Shown here: one piece after another, positions 7,624 to 15,130 of the stretch
Layout of the letters: each line of letters starts with the position of its first letter
How positions within the stretch are numbered: position 1 is the first letter of the stretch
NCBI RefSeq assembly: GCF_003946385.1
Contig: NZ_RHOE01000021.1
Location: 1 to 42,545 of the forward strand
Length of the DNA stretch: 42,545 bases
From: Loigolactobacillus zhaoyuanensis
GTDB lineage: Bacteria > Bacillota > Bacilli > Lactobacillales > Lactobacillaceae
Direction of reading: 5' to 3'
Notes under the pieces: model-generated
The model's database searches: none
Told to the model about the DNA's origin: nothing
The model's input: the letters and a program-made list of their open reading frames with translations, nothing else
Made by a program: the position numbers and the translations under genes

Positions 7624-8002
7624 AAATATCCAGATAACCTAATACCATTCCGAAAAGCAGGATCAGTAGCACAGCACTAGTAATGATGACGTAAAGTCGA
7701 TCACGTTCTTTGGCGAAAGCGTAAATTGATACCGCCACGCGTAGAACTGGTGTCAGAATCAAGCAGAATAAGCCCAACATAATGATTGCGAATGGCTTTA
7801 GTTGTAAAAGGCCCTGAAAAATAGTATCGAAATGTGTGGGGAAATTTTGGCCACTATAACCGCTGTGACCAGTAAATAATAAGAGCAGCAAGCCGCAACC
7901 AATGATCGTCGCTGAAACCAATACACCGATTTGCAAAATCAAACCAATGATTTTTTCGACTTGCGCCATTTCAGCGCTAGTTTGTTTTTTATCTGGCTGC
8001 AT
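7622..8002 (-). CDS. DUF1634 membrane protein
   Basis: A 126-residue protein with a short charged N-terminus and three membrane helices (about 18-45, 68-92, 100-124). The conserved pattern includes EKIIGLILQIGVLVSATII and LLQLKPFAIIMLGLFCLILTPVLRV, as in DUF1634 proteins that accompany TauE/SafE exporters. Its ATG overlaps the stop of the upstream exporter gene (TAATG), indicating coupled translation. It is probably an accessory of that exporter. Confidence 0.88.
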   Translation of the reverse strand: MQPDKKQTSAEMAQVEKIIGLILQIGVLVSATIIGCGLLLLLFTGHSGYSGQNFPTHFDTIFQGLLQLKPFAIIMLGLFCLILTPVLRVAVSIYAFAKERDRLYVIITSAVLLILLFGMVLGYLDI

Positions 8003-8847
8003 TAGGCGATCACCCCAAATCCTTTAAGAATCATTTGACCGCCGATGTAAAGCAGTAGTGGAACAAATATAACGCGAATCCATTTAGCCGGGAGCCGTTG
8101 CATGATTCGTGTGCCTAATGTGGCACCGATCAAGACGCCCACGGCCAGCGGCGCAGCAATTTGCGGTAAAATAGCGCCGTTAAAAAAATAAACAGTTGCA
8201 CTAGCCGCAGCCGTAACGCCCATCATCAAATTACTGGTTGCGCTAGATGGCTTTAGTGGCATTTTCATAACTGTATCCATGGCCATCACTTTAAATGGAC
8301 CACTGCCAATGCCTAACATACCACTGGCTAAACCGGCGCCAAACATTACGCTAAGACCACCGGGAATATGTTCCACCTGATAATCGACTTGTTGTTGCGT
8401 ATTTTTATCGTAGTAACTGCTATTGAGCCGTAATTTTTCCGCTAATGGATCAGGCTGCGTTTTATGCAAAATTTCACTGCCAGCGCGTAGTTTACGGTAC
8501 ATATTCCACGAAGAAAAAAGTAATAACCCGCCGAATAGCACATATAAAAAGTTAGGCTGCACGATACCGACTAACAGGGCGCCGACGATCGCACCAACCG
8601 TTGTCGCGATTTCCAGAAACATGGCTACCCGCAAATTTAATAAGTCATCTTTGATATAAGCGATAGTCGCGCCGGAACTGGTGGCGATCACGGAAATAAC
8701 ACTGGCGCCAATTGCGTATTTGATATCAAGACCGAAGCCTAAGGTTAGGATCGGCGTGACAATAATACCACCGCCAATACCGAGAATTGCGCCTAAGATA
8801 CCAGCTAAGATACCGATACCTAGAATGATCAATATAGTTTGTAGCAT
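8002..8847 (-). CDS. TauE/SafE-family sulfite/organic anion exporter
   Basis: A 281-residue polytopic protein with about eight helices. The two family repeats start with LGIGILAGILGAILGIGGGIIVTPILTLGFG and MFGAGLASGMLGIGSGPFKVMAMDTVMKMPLK, each carrying the Gly-rich GIGGG/GIGSG loop. The family exports sulfite, sulfoacetate or related anions; the substrate here is not known. It is first in a two-gene unit with the DUF1634 gene. AGAGG lies upstream of the ATG, and a TAGTTG/CAACTA inverted repeat (8875-8891) lies 28 bp further up. Confidence 0.9.
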   Translation of the reverse strand: MLQTILIILGIGILAGILGAILGIGGGIIVTPILTLGFGLDIKYAIGASVISVIATSSGATIAYIKDDLLNLRVAMFLEIATTVGAIVGALLVGIVQPNFLYVLFGGLLLFSSWNMYRKLRAGSEILHKTQPDPLAEKLRLNSSYYDKNTQQQVDYQVEHIPGGLSVMFGAGLASGMLGIGSGPFKVMAMDTVMKMPLKPSSATSNLMMGVTAAASATVYFFNGAILPQIAAPLAVGVLIGATLGTRIMQRLPAKWIRVIFVPLLLYIGGQMILKGFGVIA

Positions 8848-8874
8848 ATCAAAACCTCTTTTTTGAACTTTGAT

Positions 8875-8891
8875 TAGTTGAGCAGCAACTA
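8875..8891. promoter_or_regulatory. inverted repeat upstream of the TauE/SafE gene
   Basis: The 6-bp arms TAGTTG and CAACTA are separated by 5 bp. This is a possible operator or leader hairpin for the exporter pair. The rest of 8892-9057 shows no gene; near 9037 a TACAAT lies 24 bp upstream of the first leader module of the sortase gene. Confidence 0.3.
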
Positions 8892-9079
8892 TTGAGCGTC
8901 GTTTAAGACACTGACTAGTTTAACATATTAGACTAATGACGCGCTGCTTTCCTCATTTGATCAAGTTAATAGAATTTTGATCAGCGACATGGTAAACTGA
9001 GTCTGAAAATTGGTAACGTTATCGTTATTTTTTTGGTACAATATAAGAGGATTAATTCGGTCACTAATTTTTAATTCAG

Positions 9080-9142
9080 CGACCGTAACATCAGTGATCA
9101 TTAGTGGGTTTGGCTAATAATTAACATTAATTGTGAAGTAGA
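9080..9142 (+). repeat. sortase leader repeat, copy 1 (63 bp)
   Basis: This 63-bp module recurs at 9186-9248 with four differences. It includes an imperfect hairpin (ATCATTAGT/GCTAATAAT). It is preceded by a GGTC...GACC pairing (9059-9084), and a short GGTC-atc-GACC also precedes copy 2. Confidence 0.9.
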
Positions 9143-9149
9143 GCCATGT

Positions 9150-9178
9150 TTCAACTAGGCGCTTTTCGCCGTGTTGAA
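9150..9178 (+). other. hairpin between the two sortase leader repeats
   Basis: TTCAAC-(TA)-GGCG and CGCC-(GT)-GTTGAA can form a stem with a 5-nt loop. There is no T run, so it is not a normal terminator. Confidence 0.55.
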
Positions 9179-9185
9179 TGGTCAT

Positions 9186-9248
9186 CGACCGTAACATCAG
9201 TGATTATTAGTGAGTTTGACTAATAATCAACATTAATTGTGAAGTAGA
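9186..9248 (+). repeat. sortase leader repeat, copy 2 (63 bp)
   Basis: 59 of 63 bases are the same as in copy 1. Here the internal hairpin is perfect: ATTATTAGT (9203-9211) and ACTAATAAT (9219-9227) around a 7-nt loop. The copy ends 16 bp before the sortase ATG. Confidence 0.9.
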
Positions 9249-9264
9249 AAGGCAGTGGACCTGG

Positions 9265-9945
9265 ATGTCAAAGCGAGTACGTAGATGGATCATAAATATT
9301 GTGATCGGTATATTGTTGATTGTTGGTTTAGTGCTGGTTTTTAATGAGCCGATCAAGAATTGGGTCATCCAAAATATGGCACAAAATCGGATCGAACAGT
9401 TGACGAAAGAGAAAGTTGCCGCCAATTCAAAAAAGAAAACGACCTTTAATTTTAATAAAGTTAAATCACTGGGTGTCAATGAAGTCGCCCACGCGGCTGT
9501 CAATCAGAACGGGGTTTTGACGATCGGTAAAGTAGCGATTCCTAGCGTGGGTATGCGTTTGCCCATCGTCAAGGGACTATCTAATGATGCTTTAGCTACC
9601 GGTGGCGCGACAATGAAGGTCGATCAAAAAATGGGGAAAGGCAACTATGCCTTAGCCGGTCATTATATGTTAAACAATGGGTCCAACCTTTTTTCACCAC
9701 TGGACAATATTCAAATGGGTGCGGCGATCTATATTACGAATCTAACTAAAGTTTATCAATATAAGGTGACCTTGAAAAAAGTAGTCAATCCCTATGCAAC
9801 GGAATTGATCGATGATGTACCCGGTAAAAAATTGATCACGTTGATCACTTGTGCGGATGGTGGGGTCAATCGACTTGCGGTACAAGGCAAGCTGGTTACT
9901 ACAGCCAAAGCAACAAAAACGAATTTACAGCTATTTAGTAAATAA
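9265..9945 (+). CDS. srtA: class A sortase
   Basis: A 226-residue membrane-anchored transpeptidase that joins LPXTG surface proteins to peptidoglycan. There is a basic N-terminus and one membrane helix (about 8-26, WIINIVIGILLIVGLVLVF), then the sortase beta-barrel. The catalytic triad is His133 (LAGHYM), Cys196 (TLITCAD) and Arg203 (VNRLAV). The leader carries a duplicated 63-bp structured module. A ferrochelatase gene follows after 17 bp, probably in the same transcript. Confidence 0.95.
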   Translation: MSKRVRRWIINIVIGILLIVGLVLVFNEPIKNWVIQNMAQNRIEQLTKEKVAANSKKKTTFNFNKVKSLGVNEVAHAAVNQNGVLTIGKVAIPSVGMRLPIVKGLSNDALATGGATMKVDQKMGKGNYALAGHYMLNNGSNLFSPLDNIQMGAAIYITNLTKVYQYKVTLKKVVNPYATELIDDVPGKKLITLITCADGGVNRLAVQGKLVTTAKATKTNLQLFSK

Positions 9946-9962
9946 TAAGGGCAGGTATTAAC

Positions 9963-10901
9963 GTGAAAAAGGGAGTTTTACTGGTTAATTTAGGAACGCC
10001 GGAAACACCAACGACACCAGCTGTGCGTGCGTATTTAAGCCGGTTTTTAGCTGATAGCCGGGTGATTGATTTACCGCGTGCTGTCTGGTTACCGATTTTA
10101 CACGGGATGATCTTACCGACGCGGCCGCACCGCTCTGCTGCTTTATACCGTAAAATTTGGACAAAGCAAGGTTCACCGTTATTATTGTACACACAGAAGC
10201 AAACGCAACAGTTGCAGGCTTTATTGCCAGACCAAGTTGTGCGTTACGCGATGTGTTATAGCGCGCCAACTGTGGTAACCGTGCTTAAAGAAATGCAAGC
10301 GTTGAAGGTGACGGATCTTACTGTGATCCCACTGTACCCGCAATATTCAAGCACGACTGTTGGTTCAGTCTTTGATCAGGTTGCCGCCTATTACATGCAG
10401 GCAGCCGCACAGCCGCAGTTGCATTTTGTGAGTTCTTTTTATCAGGAGCCGCGCTACATTCAAGCGCTAGCTAACCAGATCAAGCGGGCGCTGCGGCAGG
10501 CTAATTATGATCAAATCGTTTTTTCATATCATGGTATCCCACAAAAATACGCTGATAATGGTGATCCGTATCCGCAGCAATGTACAGCAACAACACAGCA
10601 GGTGATGGCATTGGTTGGGGAGGTGCCGTATATTCAATCATACCAATCCAAATTTGGTCCTAGTCAGTGGTTGCGACCGGCAACGGCGCAGGTGCTACAA
10701 ACTTTACCGCAGCAAGGGGCGAAACGGGTATTGGTGATCACGCCAGGTTTCATCGCTGATTGTTTAGAGACCCTGCAGGAAATTGATCACGAAAACCGTG
10801 AGTATTTTAGGCAAAGTGGTGGTCGACTTTTTACCTACTTACATCCGTTTAATGGGAGTGCCACCTTTACTCAAGTATTGGTGGCATTAGCGCAGCGGTA
10901 A
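9963..10901 (+). CDS. hemH: ferrochelatase (coproporphyrin ferrochelatase type)
   Basis: A 312-residue metal-inserting enzyme of the Gram-positive monomeric type. It begins with GTG after GGGCAGG. Key residues visible are His190 in FSYHGIP and Glu269 in DCLETLQEID, the two metal/porphyrin-site residues. The N-terminus, GVLLVNLGTPETP, and VIPLYPQYSSTT are conserved. No other haem-synthesis gene lies in the window. Many lactobacilli keep this gene without a full pathway, perhaps to handle imported porphyrins. The assignment is certain at family level; the physiological substrate is not. Confidence 0.94.
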   Translation: MKKGVLLVNLGTPETPTTPAVRAYLSRFLADSRVIDLPRAVWLPILHGMILPTRPHRSAALYRKIWTKQGSPLLLYTQKQTQQLQALLPDQVVRYAMCYSAPTVVTVLKEMQALKVTDLTVIPLYPQYSSTTVGSVFDQVAAYYMQAAAQPQLHFVSSFYQEPRYIQALANQIKRALRQANYDQIVFSYHGIPQKYADNGDPYPQQCTATTQQVMALVGEVPYIQSYQSKFGPSQWLRPATAQVLQTLPQQGAKRVLVITPGFIADCLETLQEIDHENREYFRQSGGRLFTYLHPFNGSATFTQVLVALAQR

Positions 10902-10978
10902 CCATGACCAATTAGATATGATTGTGGTACACTTAAATTAGATATATGACGTTAATTAATGAAGGATGGTGCATTGAC

Positions 10979-11173
10979 ATGAGTGAATCGCGAGAATTAA
11001 GTGCGTTGGCTGAACAGATTATTCAGTATCAAAAACGTCACGATCAAACTGATAATGAACTAGCATTTAGTAGTCATGTTTCGGTAGAACATATTCACGC
11101 CATAAAAGCGATGGAGATGACACCACCGGAAGACGACGTTAAGCGAATTCAAGATTACATTAAGGGTAAATAA
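10979..11173 (+). CDS. LBP_cg2779-type small helical protein
   Basis: A 64-residue protein, MSESRELSALAEQIIQY..., with an HTH-like set of helices (NELAFSSHVSVEHIHAIKAME). It resembles the small lactobacillus family called LBP_cg2779, whose function is unknown. The frame is open back to 10946, but GAAGGATGG is best placed for the ATG at 10979. TACACT (10929-10934) may be its -10 box. It is followed by a strong terminator. Confidence 0.75.
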   Translation: MSESRELSALAEQIIQYQKRHDQTDNELAFSSHVSVEHIHAIKAMEMTPPEDDVKRIQDYIKGK

Positions 11174-11216
11174 AAACGTAGAACTGAAGGAAATTTCCTT
11201 TGGTTCTACGTTTTTT
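11172..11216. terminator. bidirectional terminator
   Basis: AAAACGTAGAAC pairs with GTTCTACGTTTT; inside is a second GGAAATTTCC segment. A runs on one side and T runs on the other serve both the plus-strand small gene and the minus-strand 49-residue ORF that ends at 11219. Confidence 0.9.
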
Positions 11217-11218
11217 AA

Positions 11219-11368
11219 TTATTTATCGCTGACTTTTTTCGTCTGGTCGTGAGCAATTAATGCTGCCTTAAGGGCTTGCTGGATCAAATGTGCAGTGACA
11301 TCGTTATTGATTTTCTTGTCAGTCCGTCCGGTGATCTGTTGCCGGAAATTTTCTTCAACTAAACGCAT
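11219..11368 (-). CDS. 49-residue protein under SAM riboswitch control, unknown function
   Basis: ATG at 11368-11366 is preceded by GGAGG with 7-nt spacing. The product is hydrophilic and helical: it begins MRLVEENFRQQITGRTDKK and has the middle NDVTAHLIQQALKAALIAH. No Cys, signal or membrane helix is visible. It is the only gene between its own promoter/riboswitch/terminator block upstream and the bidirectional terminator downstream, so it forms a one-gene SAM-regulated unit. I do not recognise the family. Being expressed when SAM is low suggests a link with methionine/SAM metabolism, which is inference only. Confidence 0.75.
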   Translation of the reverse strand: MRLVEENFRQQITGRTDKKINNDVTAHLIQQALKAALIAHDQTKKVSDK

Positions 11369-11402
11369 AATAAATTCCTCCAATCAATTAATGGTTGAAA
11401 AT

Positions 11403-11438
11403 AAAAACGCCCCTTTAGCCTTAGCTGAAAGAAGCGCT
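11403..11438 (-). terminator. expression-platform terminator of the SAM riboswitch
   Basis: On the minus strand, AGCGCTTCTTTCAGC can pair with GCTAAAGGGGCGT using G-U pairs, followed by UUUUU (A 11403-11407). It lies between the aptamer and the small ORF and would stop transcription when SAM is bound. Confidence 0.8.
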
Positions 11439-11458
11439 GGAATTTCTACGTTGTGCTC

Positions 11459-11556
11459 CTTATCTAATCAGCTGATTGCTGCTGGAATTAGCACCTTGCT
11501 TTGCAGTAGGTTGCTGTGCTGTCGATGGGCCAGGTCCCTCAAGCACTCTGGATAAG
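11459..11556 (-). promoter_or_regulatory. SAM-I (S-box) riboswitch aptamer
   Basis: Reading the minus strand, the P1 strands CUUAUC (11556-11551) and GAUAAG (11464-11459) enclose conserved S-box blocks in order: AGAGxGxxxGAGGGA, then CUGGCCC, then CAGCAACC, then GGUGCUAAUUCC. All core motifs of the SAM-I class are present in the correct spacing. S-boxes are typical of Bacillales and Clostridia; many Lactobacillales use T-boxes or other SAM riboswitch classes, so its presence is notable. Confidence 0.93.
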
Positions 11557-11576
11557 ACGTTCTTAATTTCACTGTT

Positions 11577-11605
11577 AGTGTAGCAAGTTTTGTTTTAAAA
11601 TGCAA
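11577..11605 (-). promoter_or_regulatory. promoter of the SAM-riboswitch transcript
   Basis: On the minus strand, -35 TTGCAT (11605-11600) and -10 TACACT (11582-11577) are separated by exactly 17 bp. The predicted start lies about 14 nt before the P1 helix. Confidence 0.8.
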
Positions 11606-11614
11606 GCGCTAACT
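11600..11614 (+). promoter_or_regulatory. catabolite-responsive element (cre) over the -35 box
   Basis: ATGCAAGCGCTAACT fits the WTGNAANCGNWNNCW consensus at every position and covers the -35 hexamer of the riboswitch promoter. CcpA bound here would be expected to block the promoter. Confidence 0.6.
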
Positions 11615-11703
11615 ATTTCGCAGGAACTAAACAGATCAAGTGTAGCTTATTTTAAATAACAGTTAAATATGGAAATAAATGGGAGTGAATTTTTGCCAGT
11701 AGG

Positions 11704-12315
11704 TCAGAATAAAGTGCTGAAATGTTGGAGTGTGCCACCTTCCCAAATCACCATAGCGCCAATGCCAATGTAGATCAGCGCCATGATCCAATTCCCATAG
11801 CTGGCTAGGAAAATTTTGACAAAGCTAATGTGGGCAAATTTTTCACCTAGAGTAACCAGTAGGTAAATACAGATAATGAAAATTAACAGGGTGACGAGCA
11901 GTGCGACTAAGCGCAATGAAACAAAATAGGGTACGAATAGGCCGATATTATCAGCACCACAGGAAGCAATGGTCGTGATAGCAACGGTGGTAATTAAACT
12001 TTTATTGCGCCGTTGATCTAATTTTTCATTGACTGCCGCGGCTTCGTCTTCGTCGCTGATCAAATATTTTATAGCAAAAGCAATTGGGATCAAACCTAAA
12101 AAGCCTAATAGCCATTTTTGTGGGACATAATGAAGCACGAACGCAAAAAATAGACTAATACCGATGAGACTAAGTGAACCGATATACTGACCAATATAAA
12201 TGCTACGCCGCGTATTACGGCCAGGATATTTTGAAAAAAGTAGCATTAAAATGACCAGTAGATCTAATGCAGTTGAGGCGTAGAGAATAATAGCGGTGAG
12301 AATTGTTTTTAGCAT
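11704..12315 (-). CDS. CadD-family cadmium resistance/cation transporter
   Basis: A 203-residue protein with about six membrane helices, of the LysE-superfamily CadD type (N-terminal ILYASTALDLLVILMLLFS; central AITTIASCGADNIGLFVPYF). A charged loop, SDEDEAAAVNEKLDQRRN, separates the two halves. The family gives low-level Cd2+ resistance or cation export. No CadC-type ArsR regulator is next to it, so the metal and its regulation are uncertain. The ribosome binding site is AGGGGG. It is divergent from the metE leader. Confidence 0.88.
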   Translation of the reverse strand: MLKTILTAIILYASTALDLLVILMLLFSKYPGRNTRRSIYIGQYIGSLSLIGISLFFAFVLHYVPQKWLLGFLGLIPIAFAIKYLISDEDEAAAVNEKLDQRRNKSLITTVAITTIASCGADNIGLFVPYFVSLRLVALLVTLLIFIICIYLLVTLGEKFAHISFVKIFLASYGNWIMALIYIGIGAMVIWEGGTLQHFSTLF

Positions 12316-12391
12316 AAAGTGTGCCCCCTGTAATGCCTCTATTATAACGGGTTTTACAGCAAACTCATAATTGATCAGTCAACTTTTGGTG

Positions 12392-12420
12392 TTGACAAGC
12401 ACAAATTATGATGATAATAT
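12392..12420 (+). promoter_or_regulatory. promoter of the metE T-box transcript
   Basis: A consensus -35 TTGACA (12392-12397), 17-bp spacer and -10 TAATAT (12415-12420). Confidence 0.88.
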
Positions 12421-12426
12421 CTAGCC

Positions 12427-12720
12427 AATGATTAAAAATAAATGAGAACGTTAAGACAAGAAGAGTAATTGCTGAGAAAGCCGACAGAGAGTTCCGGATA
12501 GTGTAAAGGAATGGCGCATCAGTGATGAAGATGAACTCCGAGCGTTTGTTAGCGAGCATCAGTTAGCCGACAACGGTTGTGCCCGATATAGCACCTCAGT
12601 CTGTTGCTTGTGCAACGTACTGGTAGAGTCTAGCACTGTGAAGTGTTGGAAAAATAAGGTGGTACCGCGAACGCAGAAGCGTCGTCCTTTGTTATACATT
12701 GGATGGCGCTTTTTTTGTAT
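12427..12720 (+). promoter_or_regulatory. T-box riboswitch, methionine type
   Basis: A roughly 290-nt leader. The T-box sequence AAGGTGGTACCGCG is at 12656-12669. The terminator AGCGTCGTCC/GGATGGCGCT (with G-U pairs) followed by seven T ends at 12717. Stem I lies around 12470-12560, and AUG triplets near 12525-12533 are candidates for the specifier codon; I could not fold it to choose. The downstream gene metE supports tRNA-Met sensing. Confidence 0.9.
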
Positions 12721-12746
12721 CGTTAATTATGAGAGGATGAGAGAAT

Positions 12747-15035
12747 ATGGTAAAAAGTAGTAATCAAGGTTATCCACGATTAGGTGAAAAACGGGAATGG
12801 AAATTCTTGTTGGAGCATTTATGGAGTCATAAGATCACTGAAGCTGAATTTACGGCGCAAACGAAGGCTTTACGCTTGGCCAATCTCAAGAAACAACAAA
12901 CAGCAGGCATTGATCTAATTCCCGTTGCTGACTATTCAAATTACGATCATGTGTTGGATGCTGCGGCTGCTTTTGGCGCTGTCCCGCAACGTTTTGGTCA
13001 GTTCAACGAAAAATTAAGTCTCATCGATTATTATAGTGTTGCCCGCGGGACTAAGGACGCGGTGGCTGCAGAAATGACGAAATGGTTCAACACCAATTAT
13101 CATTACATTGTGCCTGAACTTGATCACGTCCAGTTCAAATTATTGGATAACCGTTGGCTAACATATTACAACGAAGCAAAAGCTGAACTTGGAATCGATG
13201 GCAAGCCAGTTATTTTAGGCCCAGTTAGTTTCCTAAAATTAAGTAAAGTTAATGACGACTATGTGCGTGGGGAACTTTTATCCCAATTACTAGACGAATT
13301 ATTGCCACTTTATGTACAAATCTTCCGTGAATTAGCAGCAGCTGGCGCTAAGTGGGTGCAACTTGACGAACCAACCCTAGTTACAACTGATAAAGCTGAG
13401 CTTGATTTGTATCGGCATGCTTTGGAAATTTTGCATGAAGTTGCCCCAGACGTTAATGTTCTCGTGCAAACGTATTTTGCTGCGGTGGATTATTATACTG
13501 AAATCGTTAATTTGCCAGCTGAAGGTTTGGGCCTTGATTTTGTTCATGACCATGGCGAAAATTTAAAAGCGTTACAGGAACATGGTTTCCCTGAAACTAA
13601 AGTCTTAGCGGCTGGTGTCATTGATGGTCGTAATATTTGGCGCAGTGATTTAACCGGGAAACAAGAATTGATCGACCAATTACGTGAGAACGTAGCGAGT
13701 GCGCAATTATGGTTGCAGCCCTCTAACTCGTTGTTACACGTCCCAATTACGACGGCTAATGAAAACAAACTTGACTCTGTGATCAAAAATGGCTTAGCCT
13801 TTGCGGACCAAAAATTGGCTGAAATCGTTACTTTGACTCATGCAGCTAATGGCGATGATGTCACAGCTGAGCTACAGGCAAGCCAAACCGCGTTGGACCA
13901 ATTAAATCACTCAGAACATCGTAATAATCCAGCTGTGGCTCAAGCGGTCAAAGAAATATTAGCAGCGCCAACTGAACGCCGATCAGCTTATCCAGAGCGA
14001 GTTAAGGCGCAACAAGTTTTGAACTTACCACTGTTACCAACGACGACAATTGGTAGTTTTCCTCAGTCAGCCGAAGTTCGTGCTCAGCGTAAAGCTTGGC
14101 GTAAAGGCGACTTATCTACGACTGACTATCAAGCTTTCTTGGATCAAGAAGCCAAGCGTTGGCTCAAAATTCAAGAAGATCTGGATATTGATGTGTTGGT
14201 CCATGGTGAATTTGAACGAACTGATATGGTTGAATATTTTGGTCAGAAATTAAAAGGTTTCACCACGACGCAAAATGGTTGGGTCCAAAGCTACGGTTCC
14301 CGTGGCGTTAAGCCGCCAGTTGTTTTCGGTGATGTGCAATGGACTGAACCAATCACTGTCCGCGATACAGTTTTTGCTCAAGAGCAAACCAGCAAGTTAG
14401 TCAAAGGGATGTTAACTTCTGCCGTTACGATCATTAACTGGAGCTTTGTTCGTGATGATTTAGCTAAAAATATTGTCGCTGATCAAATTGGCTTGGCCCT
14501 ACGCCATGAAGTTCAAGCACTGGAAGCCGCTGGTATCAAAATTATTCAAGTTGATGAACCAGCGTTGCGTGAAGGGTTACCATTGAAGCCACGCTATCGT
14601 GCCGATTATTTAGCCAATGCTGTTAAGGCTTTTAAGATCACGACGACTGGCGTCAAAGATGAAACCCAGATCCATACGCATATGTGCTATTCCGACTTCG
14701 AGGATATTTTGCCAGCTATTAGCGCATTGGATGCTGACGTTATTTCGATCGAATCTTCGCGCTCACATGGTGAGAGTATTAAGGCCTTTGAACAAACTAA
14801 GTACGACAAGCAAATTGGTCTGGGTGTTTATGATATTCATAGTCCACGCGTACCATCGGTTGAAGAAATCGAACAAAATATTGATCGGGCGTTGCAAGTT
14901 ATTGATATTCACCAATTTTGGATCAATCCAGATTGTGGTTTGAAAACACGTAAAGAACCAGAAACGATTGCTGCTTTGCGTAACATGGTGCAAGCACGTA
15001 ATAATGTACGCGCTAAATTAGGCGTGACTGAATAG
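12747..15035 (+). CDS. metE: cobalamin-independent methionine synthase
   Basis: 5-Methyltetrahydropteroyltriglutamate-homocysteine methyltransferase, 762 residues, the normal length. The N-terminal barrel begins [14 protein letters not shown]. The C-terminal catalytic barrel (from about 435, [14 protein letters not shown]) carries the zinc ligands: His/Cys in [12 protein letters not shown], a Glu in ISIESSRS and Cys in NPDCGLKTR. It makes methionine from homocysteine in the cytoplasm. It is first in the T-box-controlled unit; the YitJ-type fusion gene follows after 95 bp with no terminator and supplies methyl-THF. Confidence 0.97.
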   Translation: MVKSSNQGYPRLGEKREWKFLLEHLWSHKITEAEFTAQTKALRLANLKKQQTAGIDLIPVADYSNYDHVLDAAAAFGAVPQRFGQFNEKLSLIDYYSVARGTKDAVAAEMTKWFNTNYHYIVPELDHVQFKLLDNRWLTYYNEAKAELGIDGKPVILGPVSFLKLSKVNDDYVRGELLSQLLDELLPLYVQIFRELAAAGAKWVQLDEPTLVTTDKAELDLYRHALEILHEVAPDVNVLVQTYFAAVDYYTEIVNLPAEGLGLDFVHDHGENLKALQEHGFPETKVLAAGVIDGRNIWRSDLTGKQELIDQLRENVASAQLWLQPSNSLLHVPITTANENKLDSVIKNGLAFADQKLAEIVTLTHAANGDDVTAELQASQTALDQLNHSEHRNNPAVAQAVKEILAAPTERRSAYPERVKAQQVLNLPLLPTTTIGSFPQSAEVRAQRKAWRKGDLSTTDYQAFLDQEAKRWLKIQEDLDIDVLVHGEFERTDMVEYFGQKLKGFTTTQNGWVQSYGSRGVKPPVVFGDVQWTEPITVRDTVFAQEQTSKLVKGMLTSAVTIINWSFVRDDLAKNIVADQIGLALRHEVQALEAAGIKIIQVDEPALREGLPLKPRYRADYLANAVKAFKITTTGVKDETQIHTHMCYSDFEDILPAISALDADVISIESSRSHGESIKAFEQTKYDKQIGLGVYDIHSPRVPSVEEIEQNIDRALQVIDIHQFWINPDCGLKTRKEPETIAALRNMVQARNNVRAKLGVTE

Positions 15036-15130
15036 GAAAGTGTCGTTGGGCGCAATGAGTTGTCTTTTACAACACGTGTCCATTTGGTAAGCATTATTTT
15101 ACGGAACCAGTTAAGAAAGGGGGACCAAGG

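Noticed and set aside
9207-9503. 98-residue minus-strand ORF
   Set aside because: It is antisense to the sortase leader and N-terminus, with no RBS.
11295-11555. 86-residue plus-strand ORF
   Set aside because: It is antisense to the SAM-I riboswitch and small ORF; the RNA motifs explain the sequence.
12365-12559. 64-residue minus-strand ORF
   Set aside because: It is antisense to the Met T-box leader and its promoter.
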